The position numbers were made by a program, and so were the translations under genes. DNA of 64,000 bases from Halomonas sp. ALS9 (lineage in GTDB: Bacteria > Pseudomonadota > Gammaproteobacteria > Pseudomonadales > Halomonadaceae): the NCBI RefSeq assembly GCF_001651035.1, contig NZ_LXRG01000201.1:237589-301588 (forward strand), written 5' to 3'. The notes under the pieces were generated by a model. It ran no database searches. It was not told the DNA's origin and saw nothing but the letters and a program-made list of their open reading frames with translations. This document shows, in pieces, positions 28,420 through 38,011 of the stretch; within the stretch, counting starts at the first letter, position 1; each line of letters starts with the position of its first letter.

Positions 28420-28575
28420 AAGTCACTTCCTTCTTGAAGTCGTTCGACGCGAGCGCGAGTCGTTGGCGCTCTGCGCATAACGGGAACGTCAATGTCATCA
28501 ACATGCCATACTGTAACGGATAGCGTCTTCGGCGTCGCTAGGCATGAAGCACCAACGCAGCCTCATACAAATACC

Positions 28576-29322
28576 TTAGCTCAGTGGCTTAATTTCAAGC
28601 TGTTCTTTTGTAAAGTGAACTTCTGCGGGCGTCCCCAGAAGCTGTGCATCGATATCTTCCGAACGTTTGTAATTGCCTGCCACTGAGAGCAATTCAGCCT
28701 CCAATTCACGGCAGTAAATGCCCGCTTGGGTATTACCATGAATGCCTGCCAGCGCACGGCCACGTAGCGCGCCATAAACATGAATACTGCCGGCTGCCAA
28801 CACTTCTGCCCCGGCATTCACCGCCCCGATCACGACCAAATCGCCATCAGCGGCGCTGACTTGCTGCCCAGAACGAACGGTACCGCGATAAAGCCGGGTG
28901 GCAAGCGATGGCGCTTCCGCCTCGCTCAGCTCTTCCTCACGGGCGACTTCTTGCACTGGCGAGTTACTGACGCTTTCAAGCACTCGGGCACGGCCTTCTG
29001 CCACCGGTGGAAACCAACCCAATCCCAGCGCCCAGGCCGACTGGCGTACCGGCTCGGTGCCACCGCGCACGGCCACCGGCAGCAGTTTATGGTCACGGCA
29101 TACGGCACAGATGCGTTCAAGAGCTAAGTGGGGTTCATCGAGTTTTTCCACGCTGAGCACAACCGGTGTATGCTGAAAGAAAGCGGGCGACTGGGAGAAT
29201 TTTCCAGCCAACTGCTGCCGGATTTGCTCCGGATCAGCACTACTTAACTCCATGACGGTCATCGGCAGCATGCCGCCTTTGAAGGTAAAGGCCACTGCGG
29301 CACTATCCACGTTAAGGCTCAT
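28576..29322 (-). CDS. minC: Septum site-determining protein MinC
   Basis: A 248-residue FtsZ-ring inhibitor. The N-terminal domain (MSLNVDSAAVAFTFKGG...) binds FtsZ, and the C-terminal beta-helix (GDLVVIGAVNAGAEVLAAG, HVYGALRGRALAG) dimerises and binds MinD. The ATG at 29322 is chosen over 29346 because GGGGAG lies 7 nt upstream of it. A 16-bp tandem repeat array lies about 60 bp upstream. Confidence 0.95.
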   Translation of the reverse strand: MSLNVDSAAVAFTFKGGMLPMTVMELSSADPEQIRQQLAGKFSQSPAFFQHTPVVLSVEKLDEPHLALERICAVCRDHKLLPVAVRGGTEPVRQSAWALGLGWFPPVAEGRARVLESVSNSPVQEVAREEELSEAEAPSLATRLYRGTVRSGQQVSAADGDLVVIGAVNAGAEVLAAGSIHVYGALRGRALAGIHGNTQAGIYCRELEAELLSVAGNYKRSEDIDAQLLGTPAEVHFTKEQLEIKPLS

Positions 29323-29382
29323 GGCCGAACTCCCCGTCATGTTCATATAAGATTAAGGTAGCGTACTATCACGCATTTCGTC

Positions 29383-29446
29383 GTCTAGAAACACTGTAGT
29401 CTAAAAACAGTGTGGTCTAGAAGCAGTGTGGCCTAGAAAATAGCTG
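29383..29446. repeat. Four tandem copies of a 16-bp repeat upstream of minC
   Basis: Units at 29383, 29399, 29415 and 29431 follow GTCTAGAAGCAGTGTG with a few changes (the last is degenerate). They lie in the 241-bp divergent gap between minC and the DUF349 gene, where both promoters must be. Confidence 0.85.
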
Positions 29447-29563
29447 TTTGTCACACCATGCTTATTACAAGATAGTAAGGCCAAGCTAAGCGACAGCGTC
29501 GGTGACTGCAACCACCGAGCCGTTTTTTTCATGCTACGCATTTCATAATTAGCAGGATGATCC

Positions 29564-32380
29564 ATGCACGGACTGTTAAGACGCCTGTTCGCACCTCGGT
29601 GGCAGCACCCTGACCCCGAGGTGCGCCGTCAGGCCCTCCAACGACTCAACCCCGAACAAGCAGAACAGCGCCAAGCGCTGCAGTCACTCACTCAAGATAG
29701 CGACAGCCAGATTCGCCTTGCCGCGCTGCTGACCCTGGATGACTGTGAGGGACTGGTCAACGCTTATCCCCATTATCAGCAGGAGGAAGCCTGGTTCAAT
29801 GCCATTTGCCAACGGCTAAGCGGGAGTGAGGGCCATAGCGACCTACACCAACGCCAATCACTGGTCGAACAGATCGAAGATCCTCGGGTGCTTAGTGCGG
29901 TAGCCATGCAAGGTGACAATCTCAATCTGCGCCTGGTCGCACTGGGCAAGCTTAACGCTGAAGATGATTTGATTCGCCAAGCCTGCCATAACGGTGTGGC
30001 CGCCGTTCGCCATCAAGCGGCCGAGCGCATCGAGGACGAAGAAGGGCTTAAGCGGTTAGTGAAAGAGGCACGCCGCGATCGTCAGGTGGTGCGCCTGGGG
30101 CGGGAACGCCTCAACCGCTTGCGCAGCGACGCCCAGTGGCTGGAAGCCGAGGTGCAGCAGCGCGAAACGCTTCTAAGCCAACTAGAGCAGCACGCCCGCG
30201 CGCCTTGGGAGCCGCTCTATGGCGGACGCTTTCGCCACCTTGAACGCCAATGGGAGCAGTTGACACAGCCGCCGAGCGTGGAGCAGGAGCAGCGCTTTCA
30301 TCAAGCCCTGCTCACTTGCCGCAAAACACTACACGACCATGAAACCCAAGAGCAGGCGCGCCAGCAGAGCGATGAGCGCCGTGAAGAGGCCGAAAACACC
30401 CGCGAACAGCTGCTTGAAGGCATCGAAGAAACCCTCGACGGCTTGCGCCACGCTTCCGTTATGACCGTTCAAGATATCGATAGCCTGCGCGCCCAGCGCC
30501 AGTTGCTCGGCCAACGCTGGCAGGCGCTTTCCGACATCCACCCACCCAGCGAGACACTACGCCAGCGCTACACGCTGGCGATTCAGCACTACGATCAGTG
30601 TTTAGAGGCATGGCAGCGCTGGTGCGCGGTAAGCGCCTCCATCGAAACAGCCCTAGCCAGCGGCGACCACGCGACTCTGGCCACGCTGATTAGCGAATGC
30701 CAATGGCCGGACGCCTTGACGCCCCCCGCGCTGCTCGGCCGTGCCCAAGCGGCTCTCCACATTGAAAACACCGCGCCCTCGCAGCCTGCAGAAGACAACA
30801 CCACACTGGAGGCCCATGACGCGGAACTCGACACCTTTGAGCATTTGCTAGAGCGCGGCGCCTTTAAAAGCGCCAGCCGCCTGCATCAGCGGCTAAAACC
30901 ACGCATCGAAGCGCTGGAAAGCCCCGCTGCTCAACCGCTCAAAACGCGCTTAAAGCACTTAGCCGCCCGGTTGGCAGAACTACGTGACTGGCGGGGGTTT
31001 GTCGCCGGGCCAAAGCGCGAGCAGCTATGTGCCAGCATCGAAGCACTGGCGAACGATATCCATATGGCGGAAGAAGCGCTTGACCGCCACCATCGCCAAC
31101 TGGTCAAAGAGTGGAAATCACTGGGCGATGCCGCGGCCAACCGCGAACAGTCCGCGCGTTTTCGCAGCGCTTCGGATCGTATCCATGAGCGCCTCGCCCC
31201 TTGGCGGGATCAGCTCAGCCAAGAGCGTGAGAGCAACCTTCAAGCCCGCGAGGCGCTGTGCGACCAGCTTGAAAGCCTACTGGCCCAGCCCGCTGAAGAC
31301 GCAGACCCTGATGTGCTGCGGCAAATTCGCGACAAAGCACGCCACCAATGGCGGCACTATAGCCCCGTGCCACGCGAGCGCTCTGAAACCGTTGGGCGTC
31401 GTTTCGGCACTATTCGTCACCGTTTGCAGACCTTAATTGATCAACGCGCTGAGACTATCGCCTCACAAAAACGCGAACTGATTAGCCAAGTGAGCGCGCT
31501 GCGCAACGACGACAGCCAAGCGTTAGCCCAGCGTATTCAGTTGACCAAACAGCTACAGCAGCAGTGGCGAGCATTAGGCCGAGCCCCCAAAGGCGAAGAG
31601 CAAACGCTGTGGAAAACCTTTCGCCAAGAGTGCGACCAACTCTTTGCCCTGCGCGATGCGCATAAAAATGAGCAGGCGGCGCGCCAGCAACAGCAGCTGG
31701 ATGAAATGCAGACCCTGATCGACGAAATGGATAGCTGGCAGCCTGTTGAGGCCAGCGAGGCGGCCACACTGGATCGCTTTATCGAACAGGCCAGCCAGCT
31801 TGAGCCGCTGCCACGCAATCGGCGCAGTGAAGGCATGCAGCGAAGGATGAGCGGGATTGTGCGGGCGCGCCGCGAACGCTTAAACCGTCTGGCGGTTGCC
31901 GATACGGTTCAGCAATGGCACGCGCTCATGCCGTTAGTGAATGCTCACTTGGCTGCCGACCAGCGCTATCTCAGTGAAGGAACTCCCAGCGATGTGGATA
32001 CCCAAACGGTGCTTAGCGCTTCGCTCCCCCCCGCCTTTAATGAGGCGCATGCTGCGCGCAATCAACAGCGCCATAACGTGGCAGCGCCGTTATCAGACGC
32101 GGATCACGCCCGCATAGCCGAATCCCTCGCTAGGCTAAGAGTGCATCTTTCGATGATGGCCGTGGGTAGCGTGCGGCAAAGCGATGAGCCACTGCGCTTG
32201 GCGATTCAGGTAGAGCGTTTAAATGAAGGCTTCAATCAAGCGCGCAGCCGTGATCAAGACGTTACCGATATTTTGGTTGCGCTATTGGCGCTAGGGCCGA
32301 TGCCCGCCACGTTATGGGGCGCTGAAGTGGAAGAGTTGGATAACCTGCTTAGCCGACTGGCTCGAGTTCCGTTGCCGTAG
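29564..32380 (+). CDS. DUF349 domain-containing protein, 938 aa
   Basis: A very large, charged, helix-rich cytoplasmic protein. It contains repeated DUF349 units seen as W-x-x-L/S-P or RW-x-x-Y patterns (for example QQWRALGRAPKGEEQTLWKTF, RHQWRHYSPVPRERSE, QRWQALSDIH). The N-terminal 150 residues look like HEAT-type repeats (DSQIRLAALLTLDDC, RHQAAERIEDEEGL). No enzymatic motif is visible and the function of the family is unknown; the architecture suggests a long coiled-coil scaffold. It is convergent with phaB across a shared terminator. Confidence 0.85.
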   Translation: MHGLLRRLFAPRWQHPDPEVRRQALQRLNPEQAEQRQALQSLTQDSDSQIRLAALLTLDDCEGLVNAYPHYQQEEAWFNAICQRLSGSEGHSDLHQRQSLVEQIEDPRVLSAVAMQGDNLNLRLVALGKLNAEDDLIRQACHNGVAAVRHQAAERIEDEEGLKRLVKEARRDRQVVRLGRERLNRLRSDAQWLEAEVQQRETLLSQLEQHARAPWEPLYGGRFRHLERQWEQLTQPPSVEQEQRFHQALLTCRKTLHDHETQEQARQQSDERREEAENTREQLLEGIEETLDGLRHASVMTVQDIDSLRAQRQLLGQRWQALSDIHPPSETLRQRYTLAIQHYDQCLEAWQRWCAVSASIETALASGDHATLATLISECQWPDALTPPALLGRAQAALHIENTAPSQPAEDNTTLEAHDAELDTFEHLLERGAFKSASRLHQRLKPRIEALESPAAQPLKTRLKHLAARLAELRDWRGFVAGPKREQLCASIEALANDIHMAEEALDRHHRQLVKEWKSLGDAAANREQSARFRSASDRIHERLAPWRDQLSQERESNLQAREALCDQLESLLAQPAEDADPDVLRQIRDKARHQWRHYSPVPRERSETVGRRFGTIRHRLQTLIDQRAETIASQKRELISQVSALRNDDSQALAQRIQLTKQLQQQWRALGRAPKGEEQTLWKTFRQECDQLFALRDAHKNEQAARQQQQLDEMQTLIDEMDSWQPVEASEAATLDRFIEQASQLEPLPRNRRSEGMQRRMSGIVRARRERLNRLAVADTVQQWHALMPLVNAHLAADQRYLSEGTPSDVDTQTVLSASLPPAFNEAHAARNQQRHNVAAPLSDADHARIAESLARLRVHLSMMAVGSVRQSDEPLRLAIQVERLNEGFNQARSRDQDVTDILVALLALGPMPATLWGAEVEELDNLLSRLARVPLP

Positions 32381-32391
32381 CGTTAGCAAGA

Positions 32392-32418
32392 AAACGGGAG
32401 GCTTATAGCCTCCCGTTT
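32392..32418. terminator. Bidirectional terminator between the DUF349 gene and phaB
   Basis: AAACGGGAGGCT and AGCCTCCCGTTT form a perfect 12-bp stem with a three-base loop, between two convergent stops (32380 and 32442). The A/T-rich stem ends provide short U-runs in both directions. Confidence 0.9.
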
Positions 32419-32441
32419 GCGTTCTCCTATTGAGCTAACGA

Positions 32442-33188
32442 CTAGCCCATGAACTGACCACCGTTGATATCAATGTTGGCACCGGTGATAAATCCTGACT
32501 CCTTATCGGCTAAGAAGGTGACCAATCGGCCGATCTCCTCTGGCGTGCCATAGCGCTTCACTGGGATTGTTTCCCGTATCGCTTCGCGCACTTTTTCTGG
32601 AATATTCATAATCATATCGGTGGCGATATAGCCAGGCGATACGGTATTGACGGTAATTCCCTTGGTCGCTGTTTCCTGTGCCAACGACATGGTCAAACCA
32701 TGCATACCGGCTTTCGCCGCCGCGTAGTTAACTTGGCCAAACTGGCCTTTACGGCCATTGATGGATGAAATATTGATAATCCGGCCATAGCCACTCTCAA
32801 GCATCATCTCAATGACGCTACGGCAGGTGTTAAAAACGCTATTGAGGTTGGTGTCGAGCACTTCGTACCACTGCTCGTAAGACATTTTTTTCATGGTGCC
32901 ATCACGGGTAATCCCCGCACAGTTCACCAGTACACTAATAGAGCCATACTTATCGTGGATTTCGCGAGCGCCTTCCAGGCAGGCGTTGTGGTCAGCAAGA
33001 TCGACACCCGACAACTCGATATTTTTATAGCCGTCGGCGTGCTGCGTTTCTAACCAGGATTTGGCCTTGTCGGGGTTGCGATAACCCGCCACGACTAAAT
33101 ATCCCGCATCTGCCAACGAACGACAAATTGCCGTACCGATACCACCAGTTCCACCAGTTACCCAGGCGACGGGGGCTTGATTGGCCAT
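32442..33188 (-). CDS. phaB: Acetoacetyl-CoA reductase
   Basis: A 248-residue short-chain dehydrogenase. The NADPH-binding TGGTGGIGTAICRSL is near residue 11, NCAGITRDGTMKKM near 90, the catalytic serine in INISSINGRKGQFGQ and the YAAAK tyrosine-lysine pair near 153, and the C-terminus GGQFMG matches PhaB. It reduces acetoacetyl-CoA to (R)-3-hydroxybutyryl-CoA for polyhydroxybutyrate, a hallmark storage polymer of Halomonas. It stands alone here, without phaA or phaC. The alternative FabG is less likely because of the PhaB-specific N- and C-terminal segments. Confidence 0.9.
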   Translation of the reverse strand: MANQAPVAWVTGGTGGIGTAICRSLADAGYLVVAGYRNPDKAKSWLETQHADGYKNIELSGVDLADHNACLEGAREIHDKYGSISVLVNCAGITRDGTMKKMSYEQWYEVLDTNLNSVFNTCRSVIEMMLESGYGRIINISSINGRKGQFGQVNYAAAKAGMHGLTMSLAQETATKGITVNTVSPGYIATDMIMNIPEKVREAIRETIPVKRYGTPEEIGRLVTFLADKESGFITGANIDINGGQFMG

Positions 33189-33416
33189 TGACTACCTCCC
33201 TGAAATGACAAATGACTTGAGCCTAAAACATGTAAGTTGCGCCACAAGCCATTGTGAAAAAGCGCGACTGCGCCTGTATTACCCTAGTGCATGATTTGCT
33301 TAAGGAATGCACCAGCGTAAGATTTTTGTTATGGCTACTTAAAGCATAGCTGTACTCTCTCCATGTTGCAGCAGGTTGCGCTCAACCGCTATAAGCCGAA
33401 CGTGTTAATCCCCCTA

Positions 33417-33444
33417 TTGACTTCACATAAAACTTCTGTAGAAT
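33417..33444 (+). promoter_or_regulatory. Promoter of the initiator tRNA gene
   Basis: TTGACT (33417-33422) and TAGAAT (33439-33444) are separated by 16 bp and lie 15 bp before the tRNA 5' end, matching the sigma-70 consensus well. Confidence 0.85.
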
Positions 33445-33458
33445 ACGCCACACGTTGA

Positions 33459-33535
<77 letters not shown>

Positions 33536-33543
33536 ATATTTTG

Positions 33544-33580
33544 AAAGGCAGATCAGTTACATACTGGTCTGCCTTTTTTT
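33544..33580 (+). terminator. Terminator of the tRNA-fMet gene
   Basis: AAAGGCAGATCAGT pairs with ACTGGTCTGCCTTT (14 bp, one T-G pair) around a five-base loop and is followed by a T-run. It starts 9 bp after the tRNA end. Confidence 0.93.
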
Positions 33581-33624
33581 ATTGCCTGGAGCTCGGTGAG
33601 AGCACTCAGAAAAACTGAGCTGTA

Positions 33625-33966
33625 TTACGCTCTCGCCACCTTCACCGCTGTACCTGTAGCAACCAAGAACAGCATCGACTTGCCGCCTCCTGAAATCTCG
33701 CTGTAATCAAGATCAATGCCAATCACAGCGTTAGCGCCCATTTGCGCCGCTTCTGCACGCAACTCATCAAGGCAAGCAACACGCGCATCACGCAATGCGT
33801 TCTGGGATGATTTATTGCGCCCACCAAAAAAATCGCGAAAGTTTGCGAATATATCCTTAAACACGTTCATGCCAAACACACACTCAGACGAAACAATGTC
33901 GATATGTTCGATTACTCGGTAGCCTTCAAGGTGCGACGAGGTAGTAAGGATAACTTGCTGCGACAT
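33625..33966 (-). CDS. ybjQ: YbjQ family (UPF0145) protein
   Basis: A 113-residue YbjQ/DUF74 protein with the start segment [20 protein letters not shown], the central GGRNKSSQN turn and the motif [15 protein letters not shown]. Members form small pentameric rings and are sometimes called heavy-metal-binding, with little proof. It is the first gene of the Ter-associated region after the tRNA and lies on its own strand opposite DUF1523. Confidence 0.9.
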   Translation of the reverse strand: MSQQVILTTSSHLEGYRVIEHIDIVSSECVFGMNVFKDIFANFRDFFGGRNKSSQNALRDARVACLDELRAEAAQMGANAVIGIDLDYSEISGGGKSMLFLVATGTAVKVARA

Positions 33967-34402
33967 TAGGTTCCTCGCTATCGGGTTAAGTCATGCATTC
34001 AATGAGATCGTTCTACATTACCTAGCCGATTAATATGCAGGGAATGCCGCCTAGTGGCAAAAGGAACTTTCTGACATGTCCATATAATTTCACTCTAACA
34101 TCTCGCATTCACTGTATTTGGCTAGGCGCTCACATCAGGCAGCCTTCAAAAAAGCATCAATCAAGAAACAGCTCTCTATGCTGTGAGAATGGGTTAGGTC
34201 AGAGTTGCCGATGATACTCACGAATGGCATCATCAATGTTGATGAAGCGTGATGTCGCTTATCATTAACAAATAAACGCCTATCTTTGTGACGTTCAGGT
34301 GCAACTTGCCAACGGCTTGGCATCCAGCCCGATAGGCATCGCGCTAGGTGGGTGCCAGTATCAGCACATATTGCTAAAAAATGACCTTCAGGGAAATAAT
34401 CA
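33967..34402. other. 436-bp stretch between ybjQ and the DUF1523 gene
   Basis: Noticeably A/T-rich. A 100-codon minus-strand open frame covers 34135-34437 but overlaps the DUF1523 start, lacks a recognisable family and has no convincing ribosome-binding site. Promoters of the two flanking divergent genes should lie here; I see no repeat or mobile-element end. Confidence 0.4.
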
Positions 34403-35056
34403 ATGAAACGCCTAGGATACGCCCTGGTTGGCATCACTCTAATCGCATCCGGAGCCGCTTTGCACTACACCCTACCGCAGGTTGATGTCGTGCGACTGAT
34501 CGGTACCGATGTTAAGCGGGTAGATACCCAGCATAATAATCAGGACAGTGAGTCCAAAAGCGCCGTAAGCACCATGGACGTGTACTTCATCCTTGCAGAA
34601 AGCGCGGAAGGTAATCCGCGCAATTATCGCAATGAAGATGCCGTTTTGTACGGAAAATTCGATAGCTCCAACTTGAACACTCGTGCCCGCTCGATTTCTC
34701 AGAACGAAAGTAACTTGGTGGCCGTTCGGCATTACGGTTGGCGTATTCCGATCTTCTCAATGTTTCCGAACGCCGTGAAGGTCTGGCAGGTCGAACCAGG
34801 CTACCGACACTTTCCGCTGTTCAATATCGTTGTCCTGACCTTGCTGGCGTTGGGGGGCACTTATGTCGCCTGGCGGGTTCGTCGTGCTGCCCGGCAACTG
34901 CATGCCCGTCGCGAGGCAGCGCGCGCCGAACGTGAAGCTCAAGCAGAGCAAGCACGCCTCGCCAGCCGCAACAACGATGACAGCCAACGCGCGCGCGATA
35001 AATTCCTGTCGGACAATGGCAGCTCCGGGCATCAGGACGACAACGAACGATCGTAA
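34403..35056 (+). CDS. DUF1523 family membrane protein
   Basis: A 217-residue protein with an N-terminal hydrophobic anchor (LGYALVGITLIASGAAL), a periplasmic domain with DUF1523-like signatures (VVRLIGTDVKRVD, YRNEDAVLYGKFDSS, VRHYGWRIPIFSMFPNAVKV), a second helix near residue 135 (FNIVVLTLLALGGTYVAW) and a long charged cytoplasmic tail rich in Arg/Glu/Ala. The function is unknown. It precedes terB by 457 bp on the same strand, and its placement within a Ter cluster suggests a role in the same envelope-stress response. Confidence 0.85.
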   Translation: MKRLGYALVGITLIASGAALHYTLPQVDVVRLIGTDVKRVDTQHNNQDSESKSAVSTMDVYFILAESAEGNPRNYRNEDAVLYGKFDSSNLNTRARSISQNESNLVAVRHYGWRIPIFSMFPNAVKVWQVEPGYRHFPLFNIVVLTLLALGGTYVAWRVRRAARQLHARREAARAEREAQAEQARLASRNNDDSQRARDKFLSDNGSSGHQDDNERS

Positions 35057-35513
35057 TGCAGCATCACCTGAGTGCAGGCACTTAATATTGGAAATCAACG
35101 TTAAGCGCCTCTGGGCTCCCGGTGAGTTTTTTCAGATTGCGTAGCGCCGGGACTGCAAATTTTTTCTCTTCTTGAGTCAACCATACAAGGTCGCTGCTGT
35201 TCCTATTATGTGATGTCTGACAAGGAGTGGCTGCAGTCGTCAGATGCAGGGAAGTACTTATTGGCAGCAATACCAACCCAAAAATAGACCTAGCCAACGT
35301 CATCTGTCATTTGGTCGACAAGACGAAAGATGATGAATTGTGTCATTATATTCTGACTGATCGATGCCTTCACTCGGGGTCGTGTTATAGCATCAATGGC
35401 CACCACAAGCCGTTCGAAGCATACACCTCGCGAACCTTACTTAAGGCATTGGATAGGCTATCTGATTTAGCCCCCTAAATTTCAATGATTCATTATCAGA
35501 CTGGAGAAGCAAG
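35057..35513. other. 457-bp gap before terB, with a possible small secreted protein on the minus strand
   Basis: A 73-codon minus-strand frame (35082-35303) begins with a signal-peptide-like MTLARSIFGLVLLPISTS and ends in a hydrophilic segment, but no clear ribosome-binding site is visible. A plus-strand frame overlaps it and is less convincing. The terB ribosome-binding site (GGAGAAG) is at the right edge. I would not call a gene here without homologues. Confidence 0.3.
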
Positions 35514-35966
35514 ATGGCTCTTAATTGGCTAAAAGAAAACGTTACTAAGGCACGTGAAAACCTGACGGCTGAGGTAGCGAAGTTCAAAAACCGTACCTTT
35601 ATGGAAGCAATAGTCTCTGGCTGCGCTCTGGTAGCCGCTGCTGACGGTTCAGTCGATGCCTCAGAAAAACAAAAAATGGCAGCGTTTTTAGAGCGCTCGG
35701 ACGAGCTGAAGCATTTCGACATCCGACAGGTGATTGAGGTGTTCAATAAAGCCGTTGGCGATTTCGAATTTGACCATGAAATCGGTAAGGCCAATGCACT
35801 GCAGACCGTCGGAAAGGTACGCGGCAAGGAAGATCAAGCCCGGGTCATTGTTCGTGTCGTGTGCGCCATCGGTGCGGCCGATGGGGATTTCGATGCAGAC
35901 GAAAAAGCCGTGGTGCGAGATATCGCGAAGGAGCTTGGCCTCAAGCCTGAAGAATTCGATCTGTAA
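35514..35966 (+). CDS. terB: Tellurite resistance protein TerB
   Basis: A 150-residue all-helical TerB with two internally similar acidic metal-binding repeats, visible as ALVAAADGSVDASEKQK near residue 40 and AIGAADGDFDADEKAV near 118. TerB of E. coli is 151 aa. In studied systems it associates with TerC at the inner membrane. Here the next gene, 56 bp downstream, is a Na+/Ca2+ exchanger and no TerC is found in the window. Confidence 0.94.
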   Translation: MALNWLKENVTKARENLTAEVAKFKNRTFMEAIVSGCALVAAADGSVDASEKQKMAAFLERSDELKHFDIRQVIEVFNKAVGDFEFDHEIGKANALQTVGKVRGKEDQARVIVRVVCAIGAADGDFDADEKAVVRDIAKELGLKPEEFDL

Positions 35967-36022
35967 CACTTTCAACCACACAAACTATCCTCTCTTTTCG
36001 CCGTTTTTTTTCTGGAACAAAC

Positions 36023-37000
36023 ATGCACGAACTCAGCACCTACCAACTTTCCCTGATTGCATTTGGCGCAATCGCGTTTGGCGTTTGGCTGCTGATCAAG
36101 GGAGGGGACTGGACGGTCGATAACGCCGTGACAGTCGCCGGACGGTCAGGATTATCAAAGCTTTTCATTGCCGCCACCGTTCTAGCGTTCGGCACCTCTG
36201 CGCCGGAACTTTTCACCTCTGTCAACGCCAACCTATCTGGTTTTCCCGGCATTTCGGTCGGCAACGTTATTGGCTCAAATATTGCCAACATATTAATGGT
36301 AATTGCGGTATCAGCCCTGATCGCACCTGTCGTCTTTAGACGTGCAGATGTAGGTCTAGACACTATCGTAATGCTGGTCGCCACGGCAGGCATGACGGTG
36401 GCGGTAGTCGCTGGCACCCTGCCAGCCTGGGGAGGCCTGGTGATGGTCATCGCGCTTGCTGGCTACGTGTTCTACCAGTACAAGGCTAGCAAGCTCGACG
36501 TAGACGAAGTGGAAGAGCACGATACCGGCAGCCGTTTTCCAGGACTTATGCTGCTTGTCGGCATCTTAACCCTACTGGTAGGGTCTGAGATTCTGGTTCA
36601 GGGAGCGGTTGCTGGAGGGATTGCACTCGGCGTGCCTGAAGCCGTGATCGGCATGACCCTTATTGCCTTCGGCACCTCGCTGCCTGAATTGACCGCCTGT
36701 ATAGCTGCCGCTCGCAAGGGCCAGAACGATATGATCGTAGGAGGAATCATTGGCAGTAACATCTTCAATATTCTCTCAGTATTGGCACTTTCTGCCGTCG
36801 CCAAGCCTTTGTTGATTGATCCACGTTTTGCATCTTTCGACATCTACGTAGTCGTGCTTGTAACCCTCGTCTTTGCGGCCTTCCTGCTCTTCGTAGGCAA
36901 GATCGGCCGCATAGCAGGCGGGATTATGGCAGCGTGCTATATCGCCTTTATCATCGCGCAGTACACGGTGGCAGACAGCGTCCTGGCCGTTACTTTCTAA
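36023..37000 (+). CDS. CaCA-family Na+/Ca2+ antiporter (YrbG-like)
   Basis: A 325-residue cation exchanger with ten or so helices and the duplicated alpha repeats: AFGTSAPELFTSVNAN with GNVIGSNIANI in the first half, and AFGTSLPELTACIAA with GGIIGSNIFNI in the second. These carry the ion-binding acidic and serine residues. It faces the same way as terB and likely shares its transcript. TerD-type proteins bind Ca2+, so a Ca2+ exchanger in the cluster is functionally suggestive. Confidence 0.93.
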   Translation: MHELSTYQLSLIAFGAIAFGVWLLIKGGDWTVDNAVTVAGRSGLSKLFIAATVLAFGTSAPELFTSVNANLSGFPGISVGNVIGSNIANILMVIAVSALIAPVVFRRADVGLDTIVMLVATAGMTVAVVAGTLPAWGGLVMVIALAGYVFYQYKASKLDVDEVEEHDTGSRFPGLMLLVGILTLLVGSEILVQGAVAGGIALGVPEAVIGMTLIAFGTSLPELTACIAAARKGQNDMIVGGIIGSNIFNILSVLALSAVAKPLLIDPRFASFDIYVVVLVTLVFAAFLLFVGKIGRIAGGIMAACYIAFIIAQYTVADSVLAVTF

Positions 37001-37074
37001 TTTACCGTATCGTTAGATTTTGAAATGAGCCAATCAGATGCACTGTCGCTTGCCAAGGGCAGTGCCATCTGGGT

Positions 37075-37140
37075 AAAAGCCCGCCAATACCAATAGTCCT
37101 GCGAGACACCTCTAAACAATCTGCAGATAGAGCCACCGAA
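37075..37140 (-). pseudogene. Ghost of the 3' end of the Ter kinase gene
   Basis: This segment matches 37975-38040 at exactly 900 bp distance with roughly 80% identity. The right-hand copy is the last codons of the kinase gene (RLFYLQMV-stop) plus its 3' flank. Read on the minus strand, the left copy gives RWLYLQIV-stop in the corresponding frame, plus the same flank. It is therefore a remnant of a duplicated or former kinase gene end, now separated by the LysE gene. Confidence 0.75.
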
Positions 37141-37243
37141 GTTCTAGCCTCGAGTAATATTTATATTAACTAATTTGAGAAGACCTGCCATAAGTTAACC
37201 GCTAATATACCTTGTAAAAATCAACAGACATCAAGGAAAGCCT

Positions 37244-37858
37244 ATGTCAATCAGCAACTTAATGGCATTCTGGGCGCTTTCAATTTCGCTAATTATGGCA
37301 CCAGGAGCAGACTGGGCCTATGCGATTACAGCGGGCCTGCGGGAGCGGGCATTGGTACCTGCAGTTGTCGGCATGCTATGTGGCTATTTGGTGATAACCT
37401 TTGTATTTGCCGCTGGAGTGGGTGCGCTAATCGCCAGCATCCCTACAGTGCTTTCCGTTCTGACGGTACTGGGGGCAGGTTATTTACTGTGGCTTGGCAT
37501 TAATATTATTACTCCCCTCTCTCAACCCACAGCAGATAAAAAACATACATCAAATACAGGGTTAGGATGGGGCGTTCGTGGATTCATCATCAGTGGTATG
37601 AACCCCGATGCATTGGTGCTGTTTTTAATTTTATTACCGCAGTTTACAAACCGTGAAAGCGAATGGTCAATTTCAATGCAGATAACTGCGATGGGCTTTG
37701 TTCAGATAGTTAACTGTGCTGTCGTTTATTTTCTCGTTGGTATTGCTGCGAGGAGCTTTATAGGCACGCGGCCTCACGTAGCACGCCGGGTTAGTCTATT
37801 TTCTGGTGCTGCCATGATTATAATCGCTTTACTATTAATAGCTGACCAGTTTCTGTGA
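37244..37858 (+). CDS. LysE family translocator
   Basis: A 204-residue LysE/RhtB-type exporter with six hydrophobic helices and the family N-terminal segment SISLIMAPGADWAYAITAGLRERALVPA, slightly divergent from the usual GPD motif (GAD). Such proteins export amino acids or related metabolites. The gene is more A/T-rich than its neighbours, is the only rightward gene between the CaCA gene and the leftward kinase, and is bracketed by the kinase-end duplication, all of which point to later insertion. Confidence 0.88.
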   Translation: MSISNLMAFWALSISLIMAPGADWAYAITAGLRERALVPAVVGMLCGYLVITFVFAAGVGALIASIPTVLSVLTVLGAGYLLWLGINIITPLSQPTADKKHTSNTGLGWGVRGFIISGMNPDALVLFLILLPQFTNRESEWSISMQITAMGFVQIVNCAVVYFLVGIAARSFIGTRPHVARRVSLFSGAAMIIIALLLIADQFL

Positions 37859-38011
37859 GTAAGCGTTCATTACAAGCACTATGGCGATTACATACCCCAT
37901 ATCTACCCCTGTATGTTTAGTTCTTCTCAAGACAAACCCTAAATGCTGAAAAGCAGTTTTATCTAAATAAGCATGAAAGCCCACAAATACCGATAATTTT
38001 GCAAGGCACCT

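Noticed and set aside
34135..34437. 100-codon minus-strand ORF near the DUF1523 gene
   Set aside because: No recognisable domain, overlaps the better-supported DUF1523 start, and no clear ribosome-binding site. A transposase fragment was considered but no family motif is visible.
35227..35478. 83-codon plus-strand ORF before terB
   Set aside because: No ribosome-binding site or family; overlaps another equally weak frame on the other strand.
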